A program made the translations under genes and the position numbers. This document shows positions 18,901 through 33,900 of a stretch of DNA of 64,000 bases, in pieces. Each line of letters opens with the position of its first letter. Position 1 is the first letter of the stretch. This stretch comes from JABMQF01 sp964563755 (GTDB taxonomy: Archaea; Nanobdellota; Nanobdellia; Woesearchaeales; UBA11576), in the NCBI GenBank assembly GCA_964563755.1, contig CAZLYC010000001.1, positions 239,350 through 303,349 on the forward strand, read 5' to 3'. Below the pieces are notes generated by a model. The model searched no databases, was not told the DNA's origin, and saw nothing but the letters and a program-made list of their open reading frames with translations.

Positions 18901-21900
18901 TAGGAAACTGGCAACCGTACGGAAGCTACTTCAATGGAACAATAGATGAAGTCATGATATGGAACCGGTCATTATCCGCTACAGAAGCTAGAGAATTATA
19001 TGATGAAGGCCTGAACAACTATGAAGATGCGAAGGACTATTCGAGCAATGGAAATACTGGCAATGTTGTCAATGCCACGTTGAATAAGACGGGAGGAATA
19101 AACAACACGGGAGCATACGAATTCAATGGTGTTGGTTCATACATAGATATCAATAATTCCCTGTCTTTGCAAGACATAACAGAATCAAGTTTCACATTCG
19201 AATCATGGTACTATCCATCCTCACTTCCATCCACAAATCCCACACATGACCAGCATGCACTAGTATGCAAGAGGGGATACCACACTGCCCTGAGGTTCAA
19301 CAGCGGCGGGTCATTTAGATTCAGCATCTGGAACTCATTAAATACTGCTTTTACTGTCACATCCAGTGCATATCCTGCAAATAACTGGTATCATGTAGTC
19401 GGAGTCGCAGACGAATCCACGAAGACCATAACACTTTACGTTAACGGACAGAAGTTCGGCCCAATACACTATACGGGCATTCTTAGAGATTATGGAAATG
19501 TGAGCACAAGGATAGGATTATGCAATGATGTAGGCCTAGCTTATGACAACATGGCTAACGGTACTATTGATGGTGTGAAAATATATGACAGAGCTTTATC
19601 ACAAGATCAGGTAATCTCTTCGTATGAAGGTAGGCTTAATGTCACTGTCGAAGCAGAGACTCGCGGCGGAGAGACATGGTATGCTGAGCTTACACCTCAG
19701 GATGGCTATGAAGACGGACCAATAGTAACTAGCAACTCAATATACATCTATGACTTGGCACTGCTGAACACCAAGCTTAATGCAACACGTGTTACTAATT
19801 ACACTAATGAGAATCTAACTGTTTACACAACGTTTGCGAACGGCACTAACATGACGACAGTCAACTGGTTCGTTGACAACACGTCGATGGCTGTGTTGAA
19901 CATGCCATTTGAGCCGTTAACCAAAAAGCACCACAACATAGAAGAATCGATGGTCGGCGCATGGTGGTTTGAAGAAAATTCAAGAGACAGTAGCGGCAAA
20001 GGAAATCACGGCACTGTTGATGGCCCCGCAATAACTACTGTGGGTAAAGTAGGCAAAGCTTACACATTTAACGGCCTATGGGACACAATACCAACAACCA
20101 ACAGCGCCTCTTTGAACATAACAAGAGCAATAACAATAAGCGTTTGGGTCAAGCCAAATACGATAGCAACAAACCCTGTACTTATTGACAAAGGATATTC
20201 AACATCATATTACCTGCAGCTACTTTCAGCAGGCCAGATAGAATTCGGCATGGACTACCCAGAAATATCTGTCCAAAGCGACACAGGAATTGTTCTTGCA
20301 GGAGAATGGTCTCATATCGTTGGAACATACGACTCGAGCGTATCAGTAAATAATCTTAAGATATATAAAAACGGTAAACTCGTGAATCAGTTCACAAGAA
20401 CTGGAACAGGCACAGGAAATTCCGAGATACTCACAATAGGATCTAACATTTATGCAGGAGAGTACTTCAATGGTACGATTGATGAAGTGGCCATATGGAA
20501 CAGGTCACTTTCTGCAGCAGAAGTCGATCATCTATATGCGGACAGCCTTGACAACAACGATGGAGCCAAGGATTACTCGACTAATGGAAACAACGCAAAC
20601 ATATCAGGAGCAATATGGACGTCAAGCGAAGGGTGGAATAACACAGGTACTTACCAGTTCGACGGAATAGACGATTACCTCGAAGTTGCGGATTCTGCAA
20701 GCCTCAAACCGACAGAGGCTGTATCAATAGAAGTCTGGGTGAAGCCAGGAAGACAGAATTTCACACAGGAAAGATATGTTGTATTAGATTATCAGGCAGA
20801 GAAGGACGTTTCAGTAATGAGTTATGTCGATAATAACAACATCACATATGGCGCAAACAGCATGCTTCTCGACAGCGGACAGATAGGCACAATACTCGCT
20901 TCACAGATTGCCGTCGGAGATGTGATAAACGGAACAGGACCTTTTGAGGCGGCATTTATAGGAGATGGAGGAGACATGCCTGTCCCTGCAAGTTTCGCAG
21001 GAAAAGAATTCGCGTATAACGTGACAAGGAATCCACCGCAGAACATATCAGTCTGCGCGCCATTCGAGGCAGCGAATGTCTATCTCTACAACAGTTCAAG
21101 AAGCCAGGTGGCAACATTCAGCTTGACTAAAGGCAGCTGCAACAAGTTCAGTTATAGCTTCGCTGATTCATGGTTCTATATGAATGCAACAGGACGCGTA
21201 GTTGCGCAAGCGATGAACACATTTTCAGATGCGTTTGTAATGTATCCTCTTTCAGATGACCTGTGGGGGATTGCTTCTGGCGCAGGGTATGTCGCAATAG
21301 CATCTAATGGAGTCAATGTAACATATTATAATTCAGATTCTACAACAGCAACAGCAGTGTATAACTATGGAAATTCATTCTCACCGCTTGGAGGAGCAGG
21401 ACAAGGCTCAGGTGTAGCAACCCATATAGTGGCCAACCAGCCTGCAATAGGCGTAATAAGTTCAGCTGACGCAGATGGTGGAGAGGCTGCGACATATTAC
21501 CCGACAAAAGAACTAAGCTATGTGTTCGGCATACCACAGTATGCACAGTACTTAGCATTCGCGGCAACACAACCTAACACTGTGTGCTACATGAAGTACG
21601 CTGATGGAAGGACTTCTCCATATATACATGCTAACGGAACAGTCTTTACAAAGATATCTGGAAGAAATCTCAATCCGCCTTACCCGAACAAGCTATATGT
21701 TGGCAACGAGTCAGCAGCTCCTGACCAGAGCATAACAAATGCAACGATGTTCATCTGTAACAATCTCGTGTACGCTTATTATGAGGACAATTCTACTGCT
21801 GACGAGACAAACATGTGGGGTCTAAAGGACCCAGGAATAGTCTTCAAGCCAGGAGCATACGGACTTGCGTTCAGTCCGTCAGGAAAGATAGATGGATACG

Positions 21901-24900
21901 TGAACGGCAAAGGAATTTCTGCAGATGGCACATTTGACCAGTGGCAGCACGTAGTTATGACATATGATGGCGCATACATAAGCATATACGTGAACGGTCA
22001 GCTCAAAGATAGGGACAGATTACAGGGAAGCATATTGCAGAGCACAAGCACGCTCACGATAGGAAAGTATGGCAATGAATACTTCAACGGTTCAATCGAC
22101 GGCCTGAAGATATACGACAGAGCGTTATCTGCGGACCAGATACTGGCAGCTTACCAGAACAGGACTGACAAGATATCGGATGCTGAGACAAGAGGCGGAG
22201 AGACATGGGTTTCAATCCTCACACCGAATGATGGATTTGAGGATGGATCGAGTGTCACAAGCAACGACCTGTTCGTATACAACATAGGTGCTGAAAACAT
22301 AACGCTCGATTCTTCATTAGGAACAGGAACCATACTTGAGAACCTCACTGTAAAATATAACCTGACGAACGGTTCGACAATTTCGAACATAAACTGGTTC
22401 GTCAACGGAACATCCATTACATTGCTAAACATGCCATTTGACGCATTGACTGCCAAGCATCATGAAATCGAGAGTTCAGTCACCGCAGCATGGCAATTTG
22501 AGGGAGACGCTACAGACAAGAGCTCAAAAGCGCAGCATGGAACAGTCTACGGAGCGACACTATCTGACGGAAAAGTGAAGAACGCATACAGCTTCGATGG
22601 CAATGATGATTACATAAACGCAGGAACTGTAGCAACAGATTTCACAAACGGAATGACGATAGCAGTTTGGGTATACTATAATTCACTGCCTTCCTGGTCA
22701 AGGATAATTGACTTCGGCCAGAACTCTGGTGATGACAATATACTGATCGCGAACTGGGGCACGACAGACGACCTCGTCTTTGACATATGGAACGGAGCGA
22801 CAGATGGAAAAATCACAGCATATGATGCAATCGATATTGGAAAATGGATGCACCTTGCCTTTACAGTAGACTCATCCGGAAACGGCGCCATATACAAGAA
22901 CGGCAAGGCAATAAAGACAGGAACCACCAACGTTCCCCCTGCAGTGTCAAGGGACAAGGCGTACATAGGAAAATCAAACTGGGCAGCTGACGCCAACTTC
23001 AGCGGAAATATCGACGAGCTTTATATGTGGAACCGCTCGCTGAACGCTTCAGAAATAAGAGGTGTGTACGAAGAAGGACTTAACAATTATGAAGATACTA
23101 AAGATTACTCAGGAAACGCAAACACAGGATATGTGAATGGCAGCGCCTGGAACAGCACAGGCGGATTCAATAATACCGGAGCATACCAATTCGATGGAGT
23201 AAATGATTATATCGATCTCAGGAGCTATTTCCCAGATGTCAATATTTCATTCTCTATACTTTTCTGGGTAAAGCCGGGCGCATCACAGGTCACCTATGCA
23301 GACATATTTGGAAACCATGGTGGCTACAAAGGAATGGTCATGCAGCAGGACGCTTCAAACACTAATAGTTTCGGTTGGGGTTATGGCAACGGAACCGCTT
23401 GGGCACCAGGATTGCCTGCAGTACAGCTTATTGCGGACGCATGGCAGCACATAGCAATAGTCAAGAACACGACAAATTGCACACTCTACCTGAATTCAAT
23501 ATTCAACGTATCAATTGATTGTTCATCACCATATGTCCCTAATAGCGGAAGAAACATGTGGATAGGCCAGGGATACCAGGGAGGACCAACTGAAAGATTC
23601 TTCAACGGCAGCATAGACAACTTCATGATATTCAACAGGTCGCTTACATCATCGCAGATACTTGCACTCTACCAGAACAGGACCAACTTCCTCAGCTTCA
23701 ACGAAACAAGAGGAGGAGACATGTGGTATGCGGAAGTCACACCAAACGATGGATATGAAGATGGAAGGACGCAGACGACTGGCAACGTGACAATAAAGGG
23801 ATGCGCAGTGCCTTATGACGGGTTGGTCTTGACATCGAGCGTTGAACTGTGTCCAGGAACATTCTATGTGAATGATGCTGCAGCCAACGGACTCATTAAC
23901 ATATCTGCAAGTAACATAAACATAACATGCTTAGGAACAACTCTTTACGGAAACAACGTAGGGTATGCTTTCATAAACAGTCCGAGTGCAGCCTATAATA
24001 ATATTACAATACAAGGATGCCGGATAGTCAACTATACAAGAGCATATACCTCATCACCTAACTTTGGTGTGAAAAACTTCACTTTCTTCAACAACACTGT
24101 AGTAAATTTCAGCAGTTACGCATTATACTCGCAAGTCTCAGGAGGCCAAAACTGGAATATATCAGGAAACAGATTCTATGGTGTACCAACGAGCGGATCA
24201 TCATATGGTGCATATCTATATTACAATTCTTTCTCCACTGTAGAGAACAATCTGTTCTATTCAAACTATAACGGACTTACAATATACAATTCAGACAACA
24301 CGACAATAAGGAACAACACGTTCAACCAATCAGCAAACGTGGGAGTGTACACTACAGGAATTAATAGTGCGGACTTCCTCACTAATGTAACTATAGAATA
24401 TAATAATTTTACAGCAAGCAGCGGAACTCAACAGATACATATCCTGAACTATGTGCAGAACATAACTATAAGAAACAACAGCTTTAATGCAGGCAGTTCA
24501 TACAATATATACGCCACCGGTGCCGGTAACGGAGTCAATGCACATAAGTACATAAACATATCCGACAACAATTTCATTAATGTTGCGTCATCTCAAATAT
24601 ATTTCTCATACAGCTACAACAGCACTGTTAGGGGGAATAATTTTTCAACTACAACAGGAACGCCTACAGCTTCATTATACGTAACAAGTGATGTGGATTA
24701 CCTTACCGTGTATGACAATAATTTCTTCAGGCAAGGATCTTATGCAATCTATTGCAATGCGGCGGTAGGAGCTGGTGTCAGCTCTTTCCTGAATATAACA
24801 AATAACCTAATCAACCTGTCCACAAGCCGCGGCATATATCTGTATGACTACTGTGATAATGGGGTGATAACAGGCAATAGTATAAACTCATCAGCAACTG

Positions 24901-27900
24901 CGAACATATATCTATATACAACTGGAACTGTTAACAATACAATATATAATAACTCATTCTATGGCGTACCTGCTGACTATGCATATGTAACAACCACCCT
25001 TACAGGAAACGCATTCAGCAAGAGGATAAACGGCGTCTGGGTAGGAAACTTCTGGGCTGACATAAACTCCAGCAGCATAAGGATATACGACTCGAACCAT
25101 GACGGATACGGAGATACAGGAGGAGAATATCCTTATAATAGCACCAATAGGGCTAATGTATATGGGGATGTAAATGATTACGGTCCAATACTGCCACCTG
25201 ATACTGATCAGGATGGAGCGTACGACAGGATAGATTGCGCACCGAACAATGTTACACTGGTTCCTCCATACGATGAGCTCAAAGTCAACACTTCAATGAC
25301 GTTCTGCTCCGGAAGCTATCGCGAAAGAGATGCGGGAGCATTTGGAACAATAAAGATAACGAACAGCAACATAAACCTCTCTTGCAACGGAACAGCAATA
25401 ATAGGAGAAAATACCGGATACGGAATAGTCAACTCATACTCAAATGTTACGATACAGGGATGCAATGTCGGGAATTACAGCACTGCTGCTTTGGCTGGTG
25501 GATTGTGGAATAGGACTTTTGTGTGGAATGCAACAGGCAATGATGTTCCGTATGGTGTTGCTGTAGATTCTTTGGATAACACCTATGTGGCAGGTTACTG
25601 GTATAATGGTTCCCAATCTGATTGGAGTTTTGTCAAGTATGATTCATATGGAAATTATGTATTCAACAGGACTTTTGTCTGGAATGCAACAGGCAACGAT
25701 TCCGCTCGTGCTGTAGCAATCGATATTTATGGCAACATTTATGTCACTGGCAGTTGGCGTAATGACAGCCAGGATGATTGGGGCTTGGTCAAATATAATT
25801 CAACTGGAGATTATGTCTGGAACAGAAGTTTTGTCTGGAATTCAACTGGTTCAGATGTAGCTTATGATGTTGCTGTTGATTATTCTGGTAATGTTTACGT
25901 TACTGGTATTTGGAGAAATGGAACTCAGGGTGACTGGGGACTTGTCAAATGGGATGCTAACGGAAACTATTTGTGGAACATAAGCAAGGTGTGGAGTCCG
26001 ACCAATGATGATACTGCTTGGGGCGTTGCAACTGATAGCCAAGGAAATGTAATCGTTGCAGGAGCTTGGCGAAATGGCTCAAGCCATGATTGGGGAATCG
26101 TTAAATATAGCACTGATGGAGTCCTGCTCTGGAACAGCAGCAGTGGCTGGAGCGGTACACAAACTGATGAAGCATGGGATGTCGCCGTTGATAATCAAGA
26201 TAATATTCTGGCTTCTGGAGAATGGAGTGATGCTTTTGGCGAGTATTGGGGTGTCGCCAAGTTCAGAAGTTCTGATGGCTTGTTATTATGGAACAAGAGT
26301 GTGGCGTGGAATCCAACATTCAACGGAATTGCTCTTGGTGTAGATTCTGACAGCAAAAATAACGTATTAATCGGCGGTTACTGTTATGTTGGTTCTTCTG
26401 AGGAATGGTGTGCAGCAAAATTCAGTCCTGATGGTATTATACTATGGAACAGGAGCGTGGTATGGAACGCTACAGGTGACGATTATATTTGGGATGTTGC
26501 TGTTGATAGCTCAGATAATCTGTTGGCTGCAGGTCACTGGAAACGAGGAAATAGAAATACTTGGGGTATCGCTAAGTTGAGCGGTGCAGGTGACATCATA
26601 ACTTCAAATTCCATTTTCATTAATGACACATTTGCAAATAGCACAAAAGGAATAGAATTATCCGGACGCATAACATATACAAACATAACTAATTCAACAT
26701 TATGGAGCAATACCTATGGAGCTCACCTTGGCAATGAATCTGCAAGAACAACAATAGCACACAGTACAGCAAATGCAAGCACATCAAGAGGAATATACGT
26801 AGACAAGGCAAATGATACTAGGCTAATCAATGTAACTTTGTATAATACTACAATAGGAATGTATGTAGAGGCAGGACAAAATCCAATCTGGCTGAACATA
26901 ACAGATGCAAGCTTCAGGCCAAATAATGGACTGCTCAATAATTATACAAAACTAAATGTATCGGACATAGTGAATGCCTCAAGCGCATACTCGATAACAT
27001 GGGCGACAAACACGACGCCATTATCTGAACGCATGCCTCCGTTCAGGTATAAGTTCGTCGACATAACAACACAAGCTGGAGCGACATCGATAGACAGAGT
27101 TACGTGGAGCTGGCTTGACTCAGAACTGACAGGATATGACGAAACAAATTTCACGCTCTGGAAATATACAACGTACTGGGTCAATATAAGTTCACAGCTG
27201 GATACTGCATCAAACACTTTGACTGTCTACAACCTTAATCCGCAGAGCATATATGGAATACTGCAGGATGGAAACGCAGCTCCGACAATAACTAGCGTGA
27301 TAGTCAACTCAACTTATGGAATGAATTACACGGACGAGAACATAACTGCTTATGCTTTCGGCATGAGCGACCCGAATAATGACAACATAACGCTCATCTA
27401 CAACTGGTTCGTGAACAACAGATCTCTGGCAGTCTTGAATATGCCGTTCGAGGCAGATAACGGTAATGAATATGTCATAGCGAGGGACTTCTCGGATATT
27501 GGAGAAGATGGAACAGTATATGGAGCGGTGTGGAACAGGACAGGAGGAATAAACAACAGCGGAGCTTACCAGTTCGACGGTGTAAATGACTACATAGACG
27601 CGAAGAATGACGATAAATTCAAGATGTTTGATGAAATAACATTGTCTGCATGGGTAAAGACGACGAAAGAAGGATTCATAGTCTCGAAATCACTCGCATC
27701 AGACATAACTACTATCTATAATTTTTCAAGTTGCGGACAGGCAGGAAGATTCGGGCCTTCACAGGGACAGTGCGATTCAGAATATGTCGGAACAACTCTT
27801 GAGGGATTAGTCACTGTCGGTGGCGGAATACAGAGTTGGACTGTGCCTGCAACAGGCAAATACACAATAGAAACAGTAGGCGCAAGAGGTGGTTTAGGCA

Positions 27901-30900
27901 CTACTTACGTCGGAGGATCCGGCGCTAGGATGAGAGGTGAATTCTATCTGAATGCAGGCACAGTAATAAAAGTGCTTCCCGGACATGAAGGAGGAAACAT
28001 AACGGGTTACAAGGCAGGAGGTGGCGGTGGCGGTTCATTTGTAGTATACGCAAACAACACACCTCTAATAATTGCTGGTGGAGGTGGCGGTGGCGGTGGA
28101 AACAGCAATGCTGCGAATGGACAGCCGGGCATTACAGGGACGATGGGTGGAAATGGTTCTATGGGAACATATATTGGCGGAATCAATGGTGCAGGCGGTG
28201 GTGCTGGAGGAGGTTCACCTGGAGCAGGAGGGTTCATAGGTAACGGTACCAATTCAACTTCAAATTATATACTTGGTCCGGGAATAGGATTCCTAAATGG
28301 AAGCATGGGCGGCGCAGGTGGAACATGCGCTGCGGGCGGAGGAGCAGGAGGATTTGGTGGTGGAAGCGGAGGAGAATGGTGTACTATGGGTGCTACTGGA
28401 GCAGGTGGTGGATACTCTGGAGGAGCAGGAACAGACTCAAGTGGTGTAGCTGGAGGAGGAGGATCTTATAATGCCGGAACCAATCAAGTCAATACATCAG
28501 GATTCAATGCAGGAAAAGGATATGTCACGATAACTGCAGATATTCCTGTACAGGCTAATGTTCCATACTCTCTTAGCACACTCAATGGAGGGCAATTCAA
28601 GATAATCTCTGCAGGCACAGAATATACTTTAACAACATCCGGAACAATAAATGACGGCAATTGGCATCACATTGCTGCAACTTATGATTCTATGTCCATG
28701 AAACTTTACATAGATGGAGCACTTAATGCAACAAGCATGGCATTGCCTGCTTACCTGCCAAGAAATGATGAGTCTGTATTGATAGGAAGCAACTATAACA
28801 CATCTAACAGCTCAGGCTACTTCAACGGCACAATGGACCAAGTCATGATGTTTGACAGGGCATTGTCTGCAGAACAGATATACGCACTATATAATAATGA
28901 GACAAATAGGGTAGTCTCGCAGGAAAGCAGGGGAGGAGATGGCTGGTACGTTGATGTCACTCCAAACGACGGATACGAGAACGGCGAGACAACGAGAAGC
29001 AACCTGTTCGTGTACAAGATTGGAGTTACCGGAATAAGCACGCTATATCCAATACTTAATACAACATTCGGATTCAATTACACAAATGAAAACTTAACGC
29101 TCAACTATAACCTGACCAACGCATCTGAAAGAGCTATAATTAATTGGTTTGTTGACAACGAGTCTATGGCTTTGCTGAACATGCCTTTCGATGCATTGAC
29201 TGCAAAGCATTATGAAACAGATAGCAATACTGTAGCATCACTCTGGATGGAAGGAAACGCTGATGACAGCAGCTTTAACGGTTATGCAGGCGTCGTGAAT
29301 GATGCAGCAATATCTGACGGTAAGATAGGTAGAGGGTATGACTTTGATGGAAACCACACTTATATCAGCCTCGGCGAATCTTCTGACTTAGCACCTGCAA
29401 CATTCACTATAGGATTCTGGATGAAAGCACAATCTCCTCCTGGAGCTCCCGACTACTTCAGCCACCAATTATCACGTTGGGGAAATTCCGGCGCCAGCCC
29501 GAATTCATGGATATTCACATACTTCGCAAGCGGAGCCACTGCCATCTCCATCGCAAACGCAAGTGCGACAAACACTTATGCGTGGTCATCAACACCTCTC
29601 ACATTGAATGAATGGCACCACATAGCCGCAACATACAATGGTGCGTCGTTGAAATACTATGTAGATGGCAATCTAGAGATGGAGAATGCAGCAATCGGCG
29701 TAATACAAAGCAATCCAAGCAACACCAGCATAGGATGCAAAATTGCAGATGGCTCATGTCTCTTTCCTTTCAACGGCTCAATCGACGAAGTGCTCATATT
29801 GAACACACCATTATCAGATGCAGGTGTGAGACAATTATATGAGGAAGGACTGAACAATTACGAGGATGTGAAAGACTACTCGACAAACGGCAACAACGGC
29901 GTTTTGGTAAATGCAACCTGGAACAAGACCGCAGGAATAAATAATACTGGTGCTTATGAATTTGACGGCAACACCAGCTACATAAACATATCAAATTCAT
30001 CTACATTGACAATGACTGGAGCGGTGACGGTATCACTATGGGTATATCCGAAGACATACGGAAGGAGCGGCCAGACATCAGCAAATCCATCCAGTTTCAA
30101 TTCTTCAAACATACTCACATACAGCTGGTCACCAGTAAACTATGATGGTGCATTCTGGTTTGAGTTCAGGGACAACGGAGCGATACACTTCTTTGTAAAG
30201 AACGCCACAACAGCTGTTGGTCCTATAGCATACATAGGCATAAACCAGTGGTATCATCTGGTAGGTACTTATGACAAGAACATCCAGGAAGCGAAAATTT
30301 ATGTAAATGGCGAGTTGCAGACAACAAACACTCTCACAGGAGACCTCTACCCTATAAGACATGCAATATGGATAGGAACAGGCAGAAGTTCAAATGATTA
30401 TGCTCAGTTCTTCAATGGAACAGTGGATGAAGTCAAGATATTTGACAGGGCTTTGTCACCTGTTCAGGTAAAATCATTATACATGAACAGGACAGATCTC
30501 ATCGTCCAGGAAGAGACTCGCGGCGGAGAGATATGGCAAGCGTTATTGACACCGAACGATGGATATGAAGACGGTCCAGCAGTCTACAGCAATCCTCTCT
30601 ATATCTATGAGTTGTGGTTCTCAAACGTGTTCATCAATTCCACACGAGGCACCAATTATACTAACGAGAACCTGACAGCATATTACACTCCTGCGAACGG
30701 AACTAACATAACTACGATAAACTGGCTTGTGGACAACACATCACTTACAGTGCTAAACATGCCGTTTGAGGCACTGACTGCGAAACATCATAGAACTGAG
30801 AGTTCTATTGTCGGCATGTGGACTCTTGAAAATGCAGCCAAGGATGATAGTGGAAATGGCAATGATGGCGTTGTGGTCGGCGCGTCACTCTCAGATGGAA

Positions 30901-33900
30901 AGATAGGTAAAGGGTATTCATTTGACAGGATTGATGACTATATAAACCTCTCAGGTCATTCTAGCATGAATATTACCGATCAGATAACAATATCCGCATG
31001 GATAAATCTTGCAGATAATACTGTAGACCAGAAGATAATGAGCAAAAGGCAGGGTGTGCCCGCTGGCGGTTACCAGACAGGAGTATATTCCAACAGCAAG
31101 TTCGAGTTTGAGATAAGGGGACAATCTGGCGCTATAACTGTCAGAGACCAACCTGGTGGGACCGAGCTTCAGACCAGCAGATGGTATCACGTTGTCGGAG
31201 TTTATGATGGTTCTCATGTATATACATACGTGAATGGGGCGCTTGATAGGTTCATTTTCGCCGGCGCTAACCAGCTCAACATGAGCTCCAATCCTGTACT
31301 TATAGGATCTTCCCCTGACCCTTTCGGCGCGATGTTCAATGGAAGTATTGATGAAGTCATAATCTGGAACCGCTCACTGTCTTCTGCAGAAGTTGGGCTC
31401 TTGTATGAAGAAGGCCTGAATAATTATGAGGATGTAAAGGATTACTCAACGAACGTCAATACAGGAGTGCCTGTAAATGCGACGTGGAATAAGACTGGAG
31501 GAATAAATAACAGTGGAGCGTACACTTTCAATGGACAAAACAGTTACATAAACGTGTCTGATTCCAACTCTCTTGACATATACCAGTCAGGAGTCACAGT
31601 AGAAGTATGGGTGAAACCTGACATATTAACTTGTAATTGGGATAGGATTGTTGAAAAGAATATATACGGAATTTCATTAACTACAGATGGAGGAGGCTAT
31701 CCTTGTAAAGCCCAGTGGCAGATAGGAAACGGCACTAACTTGGACAGTATAGATTCGACAACTAATCTAGCAACTGGAGTGTGGACACACTTAGCAGGCG
31801 TTTATGATGTCAATACCAACAGATTAAAACTTTATTTCAACGGAATAGAAGAAAGCTCAAAAACATACTCTTTGAATGTGATTGATACAACCAGCCAGAA
31901 TCTATTCATAGGAGCACAGACAGGAACATCAAATTTCTTCAACGGCACAATAGATAACGTAAGATTATATGCTAGAGCATTATCATCAGACCAGATAAAA
32001 GCATTGTACATGAACAGGACAAATCGTATAGTGCAGGAAGAAACAAGAGGCGGAGAGACCTGGACAGCAGTATTGACACCAAACGATGGCTTCGAGGATG
32101 GACCAACAGTCACAACAAGCGCGTACGTTTATGAATTGGCGCTTAACAACACAGTACTGAATTCAACAAGAGGAACTAACTACACTAATGAGAACCTGAC
32201 AGTCTACACGTCTTTCGCGAACGGCACCAACAGCACAGTATACAACTGGTTTGTGGACGATACATCTTTTGCTGAAATCAACATGCCATTCGAGTCGCTG
32301 ACTCCGAAACATCATGATGCAGAAGAATCGATGATAGGATACTGGCAGCTTGAGGGAGACGCGGATGACAAGAGCAGAAACAACAATGATGGCACAGTCA
32401 ATGGGTCAACTTCATCGGATGGAAAAATAAACAATGGATACGAGTTTGACGGAACCAACGACAACATAAGGATAAAAGATAGCGCAAGCCTTTCTGTCGA
32501 CAGTATAACAATAGCTACATGGGTCTATCCTGTTAATGGAGCAACTGCTGTTTCAGAATTAATAGTCGGTAATGGCGGCGGCTGGAACGATGAAGGATAC
32601 CACCTGCAAAAGCTAGCAACTACGCCTGCCCGCTTCGAACTCAACGATTCTGTGACTAAGTCGGTAATCGACAGCACAACCAATCTGACACCTAATAAGT
32701 GGTTCTTTGTAGTAGGCACTTATGATGCTGCTACAGATATGCAAAGGATATATATTGATGGAATAGAAGAAAACAGCAAAGTCGTAGCTTTGACCAATAT
32801 AGATTCTGCGTACGATTTAGGAATAGGATATGGATTCTACTCGACATTCGCAGGAGCGCATTTCAATGGCTCAATCGATGAAGTCATGATATGGAACCGC
32901 TCACTGTCCGCAACAGAAATAAGACTGCTGTACGAGGAAGGCCTGAACAATTACGAGGATGTGAAGGATTACTCGACAAACGGATATTCAGGATTCATAA
33001 ATGGTAGCACATGGAACGAGACAGCTTGGCCTGGAAACACAGGAGCATACGAATTCGATGGCACAGACGACTACATAGCATTAAACAAATATTACAGCCA
33101 AGGCGGAGAGATAAGCGAAATAACAGCATGCGCGTGGTTTAAGACAAGCTTCCAGGCAGCATCATTCAATGACAACTGGGCGTTCATAGATTTCGACAGG
33201 TCAGAATACTTTGACTTCTACATACACGGAGACGGAAGACTAGGATTCTCTACCGCTGACTCTAGCGCGGCGATAGATGATATGTACGGCAGCACTATCG
33301 CGAATAACGGAGCATGGCATTTCGGATGCGGAGTTTACGATGGACAGGACAAGAAGATATACGTAAATGGAAACCTGGACGGAACAAAACTCAACCCACA
33401 CGGAATGAAGAACCTCGGAACAGGAATCAAGAGATACGGATTCATAGGAGATGGTTCAGAGGCAGACGTTTTCAACGGCGGAAGGAATGGCATATACTAT
33501 AATGGTTCGATAGGAGAAGTCCTGCTGTTTGAACGTGCGCTTTCAGCAGACCAGATAAAAGCGCTATACAATAACAGAAGCAGAGTGATAACTGATGAAG
33601 AGACAAGGATAGGCGAGACTTGGTACGCAAAGCTGACGCCGAACGATGGATATGAAGACGGGCCTGCTGTCAATAGCAACACCCTGATAATAAGAGGATT
33701 TGAGGGACTTGGAACAGGAAGCATACTGCTGAATTCTACCAGAGGAACTAACTACACTGACGAAAACCTAACTATATATTATACATTGCCGATGACCACG
33801 ATGCGCGGAATAGCTAACTGGTTCGTGGACAATCAGTCAATTACTTTACTTAACATGCCATTCGAGGCACTGTCGCCGAAGCATCATGCGGTTGAGACTA

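Noticed and set aside
25201..25260. Dockerin domain (cellulosome type)
   Set aside because: Only one short Asp-rich loop per unit, followed by the 'CDDxN' pattern in the other copies; the MopE-like motif fits better and no cohesin was seen.
27890..28500. Glycine-rich stretch as low-complexity sequencing artefact
   Set aside because: It sits in frame between conserved flanking strands of an ALK/LTK-type glycine-rich domain and uses varied Gly codons.
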